Below, one piece after another: positions 54,071 through 64,000 of a DNA stretch of 64,000 bases (its first letter is position 1; the number at the start of each line of letters is the position of its first letter). The stretch spans positions 372,001-436,000 of the forward strand of contig JANEZZ010000309.1 of assembly GCA_026122225.1 (NCBI GenBank), written 5' to 3'. The notes under the pieces were generated by a model. That model made no database searches, was not told where the DNA came from, and worked only from the letters and a program-made list of their open reading frames with translations. The position numbers were made by a program, and so were the translations under genes. The stretch is from Heloderma charlesbogerti (lineage: Eukaryota; Chordata; Lepidosauria; Squamata; Helodermatidae).

Positions 54071-54774
54071 AACCTGTCATTCTGTGTTCTGGCTCTCCCC
54101 CACCCTTTTTTCCTTCTCTTAAGAAAATCCTAAACAGAAAAGAGGAGGGTGGTGTGCTGCAATCCAATATAGATCAGAGCATGAACCACTTCTGGATTCC
54201 AACCTGTCTGGTTGTATGCTGGTTTTACAAATATGTTACCATTAATATGAATAGCATCCATTGCTGAAAGGGTGGCTTTTCATGGATGGAAAGCAACTAC
54301 ATAATTTCTAAAATTTAGCTCTTGGTAAATTACTTCATGGCTAGAGTATCTTGGGATGACTCTTTACTGAGTTCTCTGTTGCTTTGTCTGGGCATCATTA
54401 CTGTATATGGATTGCTGTTGCCAGTGTTCCTGCTGATGGCGGGTCACAGCTATGATGCACAGTTTTCTTAGTTCCTGCTCTTGCAAATTGCTTAAGAAAA
54501 TAGTTCAAGTAGTTTCTTAGCTTAGTTGAAAGCAGATAGGACAATAAAAAACATTCCCTTAGATTTGGATTGAGGTCCAGTTAATACAGGTCCAGTTAAT
54601 TGAGTTCCATGAAGCATTTGCTGACATACTCTGTTTTTCAGGGTTGTTCTGTGAAGTGTGGATATTTCACAAAGTAGTTGTGGCTTTGTTTTAATGGGTG
54701 ATTGGAACAGGGTACACTTTTCCCTTAAATCTGACCATTTTACATTTCTCTTGGCATGAGTGCTTTCAAGAATT
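54071..54774. other. No recognised feature (LHFPL2 intron)
   Basis: Nothing recognised. Confidence 0.4.
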
Positions 54775-54862
54775 CAGAATCTGCTTGATTAATTAGAAGC
54801 AAGTCCCTCTTGAGTACAGTGGTAATTACTCCCTAGTAAGTATGCATAGGCTTGCAGCCCAG
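54775..54862. repeat. Palindromic repeat 'F', weak copy
   Basis: 'GTCCCTCTTGAGTACAGTGG' and 'AGTAAGTATGCATAGGCTTG' correspond to the family arms but are degraded. Confidence 0.45.
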
Positions 54863-55904
54863 GTTATCTTCAAAAACCTGCATAAATTATTGTGATTAAT
54901 GCTTTATATGCTCCTGGAATTTGTCAGGGGGGAGAAGAAAACTGTACACATTGTTGAATTTCTCTCCAGTTTGCGAAGGCTGTGACTTAGGTGATATGTA
55001 AAGTGAGGCTTACAGAATGTAAACATGCTTCTAAGGTTGTATTCCAAGACCTTTATCTGCATGAGCATGTCAGCCTGCGAGGTCATTGTGAGCCCACACA
55101 TACTTTGGTCCAAGGAGCTTTTTAGTCTGTCTACAAATAATCTGTCTCCTGATTAAAAAGTTCCTCTTGGAATTCCTGCTGTCCTCCAGTGCTCAGAGTT
55201 CCTTTCTTGTTGTTAAAGTGGGGAAGCAGCAATCTTCATTTTGTAAACATGTAGAACCCAGACTGTTAAGGAAAAAATATATCATCAGCTTCAAAGGACC
55301 CAAGAGCAATGGAACCATATCATTAGATCCATAATTGCAACTTAACAAACAAAAGTGGCTGGACAGGCAGTTGTTTGAGCATCTTTTGGGGAGTGGATAA
55401 GCTATTTTTAAGAAGGCCGTGAATCACTTGGAAAATCTGGGTCTAAGCAATTTTGTTCTTAAAATACTAATAGGGAATTAATTTTAAGTGGATTGATTGT
55501 AATAATAGCTTCCTCATTTCAGCTAGTAAATTTTAGCAGTTTGTATACCATACTATTGTTTCAAGTCTCCAGGTAAATTTAGTCTTTTGGTAGGCTTATC
55601 ACTATAACGCATGCTTAAGAAAAACAAAGGGTTTGCAGTGGGGGAATTTACAGCTTCTGGCTAAGATCTGTGGACACCCTTTTGTGCTAGTAGTGGCTAT
55701 GAAGTCACATCCCAAGGATTCCTTCTCTGATCAAAGCTTCAGATCTTGTGATACACACAGAGCATGAGGAATTGGTTGAAGAGGATGGTGTTCTTGTACC
55801 TTCAGAGGAAAATGAGGAAGCACTTGTGGTTGTAATAACTGTGCCCATTCAGACATTATGTGTCCAGCATTATTTCTCTCTCTATCACTTTTCCAAGTCC
55901 CCTT
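54863..55904. other. No recognised feature (LHFPL2 intron)
   Basis: Nothing recognised. Confidence 0.4.
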
Positions 55905-55988
55905 TTACACACGCATGCACGCACACATATTGCACTGCATGGGAACTGCCTCCCTAGTGTTATCCCACGCAGCTGCAGTATATCAGTG

Positions 55989-56042
55989 TGTGTATATCAC
56001 ATCTCATGTGTATATCGCACATCATGTGTGTATCACACCTCA
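55989..56042. repeat. 18-bp tandem repeat, three units
   Basis: Units TGTGTATATCACATCTCA, TGTGTATATCGCACATCA and TGTGTGTATCACACCTCA follow each other without gaps. Confidence 0.85.
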
Positions 56043-56054
56043 TGAACCTCATGG

Positions 56055-56245
56055 TTACTTGCTCACAGACACGATGCTCATGCTTACTTTTGAGTAGACA
56101 TGCAGAGGTTTGGTGTTTGGGATGCTATTTGAAAGTGCTGCTGAGTGATTCAGTCCTGCTTACTTCTGAGCAGACATGTAGAGGCGTATCCTGGTTATTT
56201 GTGAGTAGATGTGCTGCTCATGCTTACTTCTGAGTAGACATGATT
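56055..56245 (+). repeat. Tandem repeat 'F' arms
   Basis: Four direct copies of a 'GCTTACTT(C/T)TGAGTAGACATG' type arm at about 56085, 56158, 56195 and 56222, all in the same orientation. This is amplification of one MITE arm and not the usual palindrome. Confidence 0.65.
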
Positions 56246-56421
56246 CCTACTATAAATTGGTAACAATGGAAATGGTTGGGGGGGGGGAGTGGATTTTTCA
56301 GCCCTGCTTACTTTTGCCTGTGACCCCTCCCACCACTGGAACGTGCTCCCCAAGAGGTTCTCCAAAATGGAATTTGGCTCTCAGACCAGAAAAGGTTCCC
56401 TGATCCTGAACTAGTGCTTGA

Positions 56422-56641
56422 GGGTGCTTTTAGATGGAGGACTCCTAGCACTACCAACTAAAAGACATTATGCAGCTATTTACTATTTTACTCCTTCATT
56501 GATTTTCTGTGGAAAGAAAAAAGACTAAGCAGTGGGAAAACACAGGGGGGCTACAGATGGACATTGTCATCTGGGCCCCCATAACATTCTATGAATGCAG
56601 CAGGGCAATTTCACATTAAAAGCCTTGGCTGGAAGCATCCC
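56422..56641. mobile_element. MITE family 'B', copy with TIRs
   Basis: Left end GGGTGCTTTTAGATGGAGG and the reverse complement of the right end, GGGATGCTTCCAGCCAAGG, are inverted repeats. Collinear with 27248-27478, including GTGGGAAAACA and ACATTCTATGAATG. Confidence 0.7.
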
Positions 56642-57060
56642 GAGTTCCCTTTATTCCTCCTCTTCCCTCCCAATCCCTTTTCCTTTTGTCTTGTGCTTTT
56701 GAGATTATAAACTTGAAATTGGGGACTGTCTTCAGCTAGGCACATAGCCAAAGAGAGGCTTAGGTGTGTGTGTTGGGGGAGGGCCATGGGAAGACCCTGA
56801 ATAAAGGAAGGGTGACGTTTCACACACATACACAGAGTAGGTAAGGGGGACATCACAAAAGGAAGGGGGGCTGGGGGAATCTAGTGTCCCTATGTGTCTG
56901 AGAGCACAGGGGCAAGGGGTGGGGGGCTAAGACGGGAGTAGGGAAAGGTTTGTAATTTGTAGTTTTGTTAGGGATAACTTGCAGCTTCTCAGTAGAAGCC
57001 AGCAGTAACACTCTAAAAACAATCCATAGCAATGGAATCAGAGCAGCAGCATAGATAACA
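56642..57060. other. No recognised feature (LHFPL2 intron)
   Basis: G-rich stretches near 56865-56930. No named feature. Confidence 0.4.
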
Positions 57061-57739
57061 TGTTGTTGTTGTTCAGTCGTTCAGTCGTGTCCGACTCTTC
57101 GTGACCCCATGGACCATAGCACGCCAGGCCTTCCTGTCCTGCACTCTCTCCCGGAGCATGCTCAAGTTCATATTCATTGCATCGGTGATGCTATCTAGCC
57201 ATCTCATCCTCTGCTGTCCCCTTCTCCTTTTGCCTTCAGTCTTTCCCAGCATCAGGGTCTTTTCCAGAGAGTTTTCTCTTCGCATTAGGTGGCCAAAATA
57301 TTGGAGCTTCAGCTTCAGGATCTGTTCTTCCAAGGAGCACTCAGGGTTGATTTCCTTTAGGATGGACTGATTTGACCTCCTTGCAGTCCAGGGGACTCGT
57401 AAGAGTCTTCTCCAGCACCGCAGTTCGAAAGCATCAATTCTTCGGCGCTCAGCCTTCCTTATAGTCCAGCTCTCACAGCCATACATTACTACTGGGAAAA
57501 CGATAGCTTTGATTAGACGGACCTTTGTCGGCAAGGTGATGTCTCTGCTTCTTACTATGCTGTCTAGGTTGGCCATAGCTTTCTTCCCAAGGAGCAAGCA
57601 TCTTTTAATTTCATGGCTACAGTCACTGTCTGCGGTGATCTTGGAGCCCAAGAAAGTAAAATCTGTCACTGCTTCCATTTCTTCCCCTTCTATATGCCAG
57701 GAAGTGATGGGGCCAGATGCCATGATCTTCGTTTTTTTA
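57061..57739 (-). mobile_element. BovB LINE 3' fragment, open frame
   Basis: The minus strand carries a 216-codon frame (57073-57723) that corresponds to the C-terminal third of BovB ORF2. It differs from the homologous part of the copy at 1390-2980 by about nine residues. It ends in the same HGVTKSRTRLND and (ACAACA) tail. The RT catalytic core is absent. It lies in the presumed LHFPL2 intron in antisense. Confidence 0.92.
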
Positions 57740-57879
57740 GGTTATTGTAATTGTGACAGACCAGCCAGCAAGTCTCAGCTTATCTTGTGCTGTGGCACCA
57801 CCAAACAACACTAACGGAACTTAAAACTAAAGTCTAAAAACTAAATCAAATTATTTTTTTGAAGCACAGGAGTTCACTA
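57740..57879. other. No recognised feature
   Basis: Short stretch between BovB and a LINE tail. Confidence 0.4.
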
Positions 57880-58130
57880 TTTCTTTATTTAAAATATTTC
57901 TAAGCTGCCTTTCATCCAGATGAAATCCAGGACGTATACAAAGGCATGAATAAGCTTAATCATACCAATATAAATACAATAGAATGAAACATCAACAGAG
58001 CAAGCCAAAGAGACATTACACATCTTAAATGCCTTGGAGAATAATGAAGTGTTAACCTGGAGCCAAAACAACTGTAATGCCAGTGCCATGTGTATTTCTT
58101 TTGGGAGAATGTTCCAAAGTTACTCAAGGT
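57880..58130 (-). mobile_element. LINE 3'-end fragment (L2-type)
   Basis: 'TTAAAATATTTCTAAGCTGCC' and 'ATGTGTATTTCTTTTGGGAG' resemble the antisense L2 3' region at 38105-38460. Decayed. Confidence 0.4.
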
Positions 58131-59545
58131 TTCTGATTGTGCAGGGCTCCTGATCGCAGAGAGGACTGTAGCTACATTCAGCCAAACATGGTTACTATCT
58201 CCCTTCAGACCTTCCCACTCAAGGGTAGAAAGGGTGGGGCTGCAGCCCCTCTATGGGCACAGTTTATATATGCCTGAATAGGACTTTAATTACCAAATTA
58301 TACCAGCAAATTACCAAAAATACCAGCATATTTTAGCTTAATACTCTTACTGTTAGCGACTAGGCCTTAAGAGAGGCATTTAAACTTTTTAGAATGTGGG
58401 GAAAACTGCCCGAAAGCTGGGAAACCACCAAAGACTTCATGATTGGGGAAAAGGGCCTGGGGCCTGGAAAGGGGCATGGGTACCTGAGGATCAGATTGGG
58501 ACCCCTGGAAGGCTGTATTTGGCCCTCGGGCTCTCAGTTCTGCACCCGTGTGTGTGTGTGTGTGTGTGTATAGATATGGATATTTCCATGCTTACAATCA
58601 AACTGCCCTCAAAATACTTTTCAGATGTTTTAAACTGCATCTTTTGTGCTATGGTTGGTTTTTTTCCCCACCCATTAATGCCATCTTTCTACATTTCTTG
58701 GAAAATACTGTGTATTTTATATTGGAAATCCTGACACTGTCTCAAGTACATTAGCACTCTGAACCATGTGGTACATGAATTCCTGTATTTAGATGGCTGC
58801 ATTCCAGTAAGCCTGCTGAAAGTTAAAGCTCAGGAAAATACTTTATGGATCAAATAGAAAGAGGGAATGAGCCTAAAAGCAAACATGTGTTAATATTAAT
58901 TATATATGCTAAACAGGTATTGAAAGAAATATATGAAAATACTGATTTCAAGTGGTACAGAATAGTAAATTGGTCATGTTTTAACTATTCTAATTTGCTC
59001 CATTTTTGCTAATCAAGAGCCAAACTACATGTTATGCTAATCATGTGGTGTGTAGCTGAGGGTTAGCTATTTATTCTTGTGTAAGTGTGCATGGCCTTGA
59101 TTTGGATTGGAACCACTATGCACGAGGAGGGGAGGATTAAACCTTTTACCCCCCTGTTTTTCTCTTGAAATTTTCCTGAAATCACATAGCATGTACTTTG
59201 GCTCCAAATGGATAGCTTAGAACTTCCTATGTCTCTGGCCTGTTCAGACTGCAGAGACCCCTGTGTATGCTTGCATGGACACATCAACTTTCCTGTTGAA
59301 TATGTGATGGACATGAATGATCATATACCAAGAATCCCCAGTAGAAAATATAATATAGGTGGTATAACCTCAAAGCTTTATATGGAGGAGAAAATAGAGG
59401 AGCTGAGCTGATGACAACTGGCAAATTGCTTCTGAGAAGATACCGTAATAGTGATCCTTCTTGCTTGCCCAATTGCTACCTCCTAATGCTTTCTCTCTTG
59501 CAATGCTTTCTCCCCAAACTTTTTTACTACCAAAGTTGGTGTAAA
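58131..59545. other. No gene recognised; TG microsatellite
   Basis: (TG)n at about 58548-58569. Otherwise AT-rich intron-like sequence. Confidence 0.4.
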
Positions 59546-59670
59546 GCAGGGATAAGCAATCCAGTGTTTTGGACAACAGCTCCCAGAAGCCCTGCCCATT
59601 GGCCATGCTGGCTGGGCTTATGGCAGTCATAGTCCAAAACATATGAAGGGCACAGGGTTGCCTACTGCTG
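59546..59670. repeat. Foldback (palindromic) repeat
   Basis: The arms 'GTTTTGGACAACAGCTCCC' and 'AGTCATAGTCCAAAAC' are inverted around 'CCATTGGCCATGCTGGCTGG'. Confidence 0.65.
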
Positions 59671-61293
59671 GTGAAAGGGAACTTTGTTGCATCTGCTGTC
59701 TCAGAGTTCTTGGCATGTAATCTGGAAGAAGAATCCGGTTCAGATTGAAGTTTGAGGTTATCCAGATTTAAGCTGGATCAACTGCACTGGGAGAAGTGAA
59801 CTTCCTCACCCCCCCACCTTTCCATGGCAGCTCCTCCAGCTCCCTGAAAATACTACACAGAGAGACAGGAGACCCTGCTAAATGGAGTGAGCTGTGGTAG
59901 GGGTAGGGGATCCCCCAAAATTGGGCAGAGGGACCTTCTACAAGCAAAGCTCTTCCTCTCGCAAAAGGAAGATCCTGGATCCAACCCAACATTTTTTGCC
60001 AGGACAACATGCCTGCTCCCTACCAAACTTTTCTTACCAACCTTACACAGGCTATGTCCTAGCTTATATATTGTAGTGGGACAATTATGGAGGAACACTT
60101 TGCAAGATGAATTGGAATGTTCCTTGAGGCCACTTTTGGAATAGTTTTTGAAAAGCACTGCACAGTGCACGATCAGCCAACAGATCTTGTAAAATGAAAA
60201 CATTCAGGGAAAACTGGCCACTTAACCTTTACGCAGCGTGCGTGGCATGTGCTTTTCATTGTTAGACTGAGCAAGACTAAACTTATGTAGGTGATAGTCA
60301 CAAAGATAGCATATAGCAGACTTGCGTATACAGGCAAAATTGCGTCAAGGATTGTGAAATGTCTTTTCTTCTTCCCTTATCTTCCTTGGTGGGTTTACAG
60401 TACAATCGTAACTACATATACAGACAAGAAAGACTATTGATTTCAATGGGGCATGGTTCCAGTTGAGTAAATCTTAACTCCAGTTAAGCAAGTCTTGAAA
60501 TACAGCATTAATACATTTAAAAAATGGAATGGTAAGAGAGGGAAAAGGTCTACTAGTATTATTTTACTGTCAGCTCGTGAAGCAGCAGAAGGCTTTAGAA
60601 ATTCTATACCATAAACATTTTCCAGATTAATGAGTTCAGTCCAGATATACATCCAGCCAAGCTGACAGAGCCTCTTGAAACTGACATATTTTTGTATAAG
60701 GCACTTGTGCTAAAACATTATACGCAAGCCAGAAATTGCTGATATCACCACTGGCTATCTGCATGGGGCCAGTCACACATTTCCACACATCTGGAAGTAC
60801 TGGATGTGGTAGTGGAGTGGGCCCATGCTTACACTTCTCGTGGTAGTTTTCGCATAACATGTGTTGCAGGGGAACACTTGTGTATAGCTATATATGCATA
60901 CAAGTAACTCCTGTGATCTTTCTACCTCTAAAAAGGGATGTATTGTGGAAGACCAGAGCACTGTGTATACAGATGTACACCCCATGTCACATGTTAACAT
61001 TGTACGCACAACATGAAACTGTTTGAATGGATACATCTACCTGGTAAACAAGGATTACATTGATACACTTACACAATAGGCTTAATCACCCTTATTCCTC
61101 TTTGCTTGTCTAGGTCTAGACTGGGTTTCTTTTTCTTTCTCCCCCCCCCCCCAATATAATTGAAGTGGCCATGTGAGCAGCCCAAAACTGAAGTATTTTA
61201 AAAGTTAATATCCCTCCCTTTAGTTCTTTTATATTCAGAAAGTTCTTGTAAGTCTGAAAATAACATCAGATGAAATTTTATCTCGTCCTACTG
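59671..61293. other. No recognised feature (LHFPL2 intron)
   Basis: Contains a C run at about 61141-61152. Nothing else named. Confidence 0.4.
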
Positions 61294-61743
61294 CAGGAGT
61301 GGGTAACACATGGCCTCCATGGCTGATTTTGTGCCGCTCACCCATGTTCCTCTGCTACTGCTGCCAAATTTGCCGGTGTGGCAGAGGTGGCAAAAATCAC
61401 AATGATTTTGCAGGGAAACAAGGTGTGTAGCGACTATACCCCTTATTTGCAAGCAGACGCGTACTCCCAGAAACATGATTCTGCTTGGAAATCAGGCATA
61501 TGCTTCCCACGCACCTTGTTCCCAATGGGGGATTTCTTCCTAGCACTGCCACCACCTGTGGGGAAACTGCTCCTTCACTGGGCAATCCCACCTACAAGGT
61601 TTCTTATTTAGAGCCAGTGCTTATATTTCTGGGCCTAAGGAACTCTCTGCCACTTTAACTCCATAAGTTGAACCTTTTCCACTGCCACCAATTCTGTTAG
61701 AATACTTTAAAACTTCCTAGTAGCTGATGTAAGAGGCTTAGGC

Positions 61744-62632
61744 ATGAGATGGGCACCAACATGCGGGATGGGCGGGACAGCGAATACTTTGGAAGACAGA
61801 AACAAAATGCAAAGTGATCTGGATAGACTGGAGCGCTGGACAGAAAACAACAGAATGAAATTTAATAGGGATACATGCCAAGTTCTGCACCTAGGAAAAA
61901 GAAACCAAAGGCACAGTTACAAGATGGGGGATACGTGGCTCAACAACACTACAAGCGATAAGGATCTTGGAATTGTTGTCAATCACAAGCTGAATATGAG
62001 CCAACAATGTGATGTGGCTGCAAAAAAGGCAAATGCTATTTGGGGCTGCATTCATAGAAGCATCGCTTCCAAATCCCAGGAAGTACTAGTTCCCCTCTAC
62101 TCAGCACTGGTTAGGCCTCATCTGGAGTACTGTGTCCAGTTCTGGGCACCACACTTTAAGAAGGATGCAGACAAGCTGGAGAGGGTTCAGAGGAGGGCAA
62201 TAAAGATGATCAGGGGACTGGAAACAAAGCCCTATGAAGAGAGACTGAAAGAACTGGGCATGTTTAGCCTTGAGAAGAGAAGACTGAGGGGAGATACGAT
62301 AGCACTCTTCAAGAACCTGAAAGGTTGTCACAGAGAAGAAGGCCAGGATCTCTTCTCAATCATCCCAGAGTGCAGGACACAGAATAATGGGCTCAAGTTA
62401 CAGGAAGCCAGATTCCGGCTGAACATCAGGAAAAACTTCCTGACTGTTAGAGCAATACGACAATGGAACCCATTCCCTAGGGAGGTGGTGGGCTCTCCCA
62501 CACTGGAGGCCTTCAAGACGAGGCTGGACAGCCATCTGTCAGGGATGCTCTGACTTGGATTCCTGCATTGAGCAGGGGGTTGGACTCGATGGCCTTGTAG
62601 GCCCCTTCCAACCCTACTATTCTATGATTCTA
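61744..62632 (+). mobile_element. CR1 LINE, 5'-truncated, with intact 3' terminus
   Basis: An open frame of 269 codons (61744-62553) encodes the C-terminal part of CR1 ORF2: 'LDRLERWTENNRMKFNRDTC', 'DLGIVVNHKLNMSQQCD', 'PLYSALVRPHLEYCVQFWAP', 'RGDTIALFKNLKGCHREEGQ'. It stops in HLSGML. The 3' UTR ends in tandem ATTCTATG units, the CR1 hallmark. The first residues come from flanking sequence. Truncated before motif C, so not active. Near-identical text to 47347-48110 indicates a recently active family. Confidence 0.92.
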
Positions 62633-63422
62633 TGAACAGTAGAGACAAGATGAACTATTAAACAAGTAATTTATTAAAGGGATACTTTGTACATAAGGGA
62701 TTATTCATATTTACTTTGGGGTTTTCAAAAGACTGCTTAGTGACAATTCTTTAGGACTCAAAAGGCATTGTTGCTATTACAAACCTCTAATGACTTCTTT
62801 TACCTCAGGCCAAATTTCCTAAATCTCCACCCCAGTCAAATACCCTTTCAACCAGGTCCAGCTTCTGGGTACGGTCTTCCTCTGACACCAACATTCCTTC
62901 CACTGTATTTCTGGCTTCTTGGACAGTTTATCTGGGCTTTTACTGCCTGCTTGTATAACCTCCCTCTGGCAAGTTCTTAGAGTAGCCTCTTGGCATAACA
63001 TAGCCACCTGCCCCCTACTCATGATCCTCATCAGCCATTCTCCAGAGAAAGAACAGCTTAACATCCAGGCCTTAGCTACTCACTTTCTCCTCAGCTTTCT
63101 TTTAGCCTTTCTAAAACACCAAACACCAACCAGCAGACCATGTCCCCCTCTCGACAGACTAACTCACTTTACTGTCATTTCCCAACCACTCTTTTCCACC
63201 TAGCTAGAATCCCCAGCCAATCAGAATCGAATTTCCCTGATCCAGGCCCCATCTAACAATATTCATTTCCCACCTTCAGAATGTCACTCCGCATCTACTA
63301 CACAGGCCTTTGACAGCAACAAAACAAGGCCTCAAGCCTACTCGGATACATTATTGCCTCACTGAGGCTACACCAAGTAAACATTACATAAAAATAACTT
63401 TTATACAGGGCATTTCTTCACA
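62633..63422 (-). mobile_element. Probable solo LTR inserted at the CR1 3' end
   Basis: The segment runs from TGAACAGTAGAG to TTTCTTCACA on the + strand. The flanks TTCTA (62628-62632) and TTCTC (63423-63427) match at 4 of 5. Read on the minus strand it starts TGTGAAG and has AATAAA about 45 bp before its end, consistent with an antisense LTR. A TATAAAAG lies unusually close to the start. No gag or pol-like coding. Moderate to low confidence. Confidence 0.4.
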
Positions 63423-63511
63423 TTCTCCTATAAAATCCCTGTGATTTCTGCCGTGGCGGTAAATTCGGCAGCTGCCATGGTGGCAAATTCAGCAGGAATG
63501 GGGTACAGCCC

Positions 63512-63538
63512 TCAGTGTGTGTGTGTGTGTGTGGGGGG
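63512..63538. repeat. (TG)n plus G run
   Basis: Dinucleotide run followed by seven G. Confidence 0.85.
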
Positions 63539-63586
63539 GTAACACAACCCCCCGTTCTCCAGAAATTGCCCACCCCTACCATACTG

Positions 63587-63805
63587 TCACACCTCCTAAT
63601 CTTGTGTGTTTACTTTGCATGTTGTTCCTGGAAAGCTGAAATGACTTTCATGGTTCATTATGTTTTGCAGTGCTGATATATGGTCAGTGTTGGACGTGCT
63701 CTTGCTGCTGTAGAGTTTGCTGTTAAATGTGCAGCAATGTTTTGCTTTTTCCTCTGGGATACTGGAAGGTGACAGTATGGATGGTTCTGGAGTAGAGCAC
63801 AGACA
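63587..63805. other. No recognised feature
   Basis: Nothing recognised. Confidence 0.4.
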
Positions 63806-64000
63806 CATAGGAACACGAACAGCTGCCTTATACTGAGTCAGGCCATTGGTCCATCTAGCCCAGTATTGTTGACACTGCTTGGCAGCGGCTCTCCAGGGTT
63901 TCAGGCAGGATTTTTTTCTGGCCTAACCTGGAGATGCCAAGGATTGAACCTGGATCTTCTGCATGCAAAGCAGGTACTGGACCAGTGAGTTACAGCCCAT
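63806..64000 (-). mobile_element. tRNA-Ala-derived SINE, reaching the window edge
   Basis: Best copy in the window. The + strand body 'CTTATACTGAGTCAGGCCAT', 'CCATCTAGCCCAGTATTGTT', 'GGCTCTCCAGGGTTTCAGGC' is followed by the antisense tRNA part 'GGATTGAACCTGGATCTTCT' (box B) and 'GCATGCAAAGC' (anticodon arm, UGC). The tRNA 5' end is just outside or at the edge. Confidence 0.85.

Larger units (their letters stand above)
61294..63578. mobile_element. Probable hAT-type element hosting nested insertions
   Basis: The left end CAGGAGTGGGTAAC and the reverse complement of the right end, TAGGGGTGGGCAAT, form an imperfect terminal inverted repeat. The flanks TCCTACTG (61286-61293) and CCATACTG (63579-63586) match at 6 of 8. 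Its own sequence is 61294-61743 and 63423-63578, about 0.6 kb. The remainder is a CR1 copy and a probable LTR. The two ends could belong to separate elements, so confidence is moderate. Confidence 0.5.

Noticed and set aside
61744..62553. 269-codon open frame considered as a host gene
   Set aside because: It is the CR1 ORF2 C-terminus followed by the CR1 3' terminal ATTCTATG repeat.
52564..64000. Search for the second LHFPL2 coding exon (third membrane segment)
   Set aside because: No stretch encoding the expected continuation was seen on the + strand. The intron likely extends past the window.

Overview
The window is vertebrate nuclear DNA. The repeat set points to a squamate reptile, more likely a lizard than a snake: near-intact BovB and CR1 LINEs, long L2 copies, a DIRS element, hAT and MITE families, and tRNA-derived SINEs. 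There are no prokaryotic features. I recognise one host protein-coding segment: the first coding exon of LHFPL2 on the + strand at 52134-52563. It ends at a phase-1 GT donor. The other exons are not visible, so the remainder is intergenic sequence, UTR or intron. No CRISPR array, operon or standalone RNA gene was found.

Layout. 1-3.4 kb: a 5'-truncated BovB LINE with a 532-codon open frame. 3.4-11 kb: unclassified repeats, a solo LTR with a perfect 5-bp target duplication (6287-6838) and a TA-flanked MITE (9741-10174). 11-20 kb: L2 fragments, tRNA SINEs and a hAT element (18923-19511). 20-31 kb: microsatellites, a CR1 ORF1 fragment encoding an SGNH-esterase-like domain (23480-23985), tRNA-Ala-derived SINEs and a hAT element with an 8-bp target duplication (28437-29181).

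32.0-43.0 kb is a nested insertion stack. The base is a minus-strand DIRS tyrosine-recombinase retrotransposon (about 6 kb without its inserts) with inverted terminal repeats and an internal complementary region. Its gag-like frame was split by a retroviral-type LTR (37761-42550). That LTR was itself split by a near full-length L2 LINE (about 38105-41800) and by a second solo LTR (41857-42409). A SINE with a 5S-rRNA head and a CR1 tail sits in the DIRS at about 35528-35690.

43-64 kb: repeats, two CR1 fragments in swapped order (47.3-48.3 kb), a 267-bp near-perfect palindrome (48871-49137), the LHFPL2 exon, a minus-strand BovB (57061-57739), and a second nest (61294-63578) in which a hAT-like element contains a young CR1 copy and a probable solo LTR.

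There is no gene cluster acting together here. The window is a record of transposon activity around one exon. BovB and CR1 copies look recent, whereas the DIRS and most fragments are decayed. Family names come from recognisable protein and terminal motifs. Element borders are approximate unless a target duplication is given.
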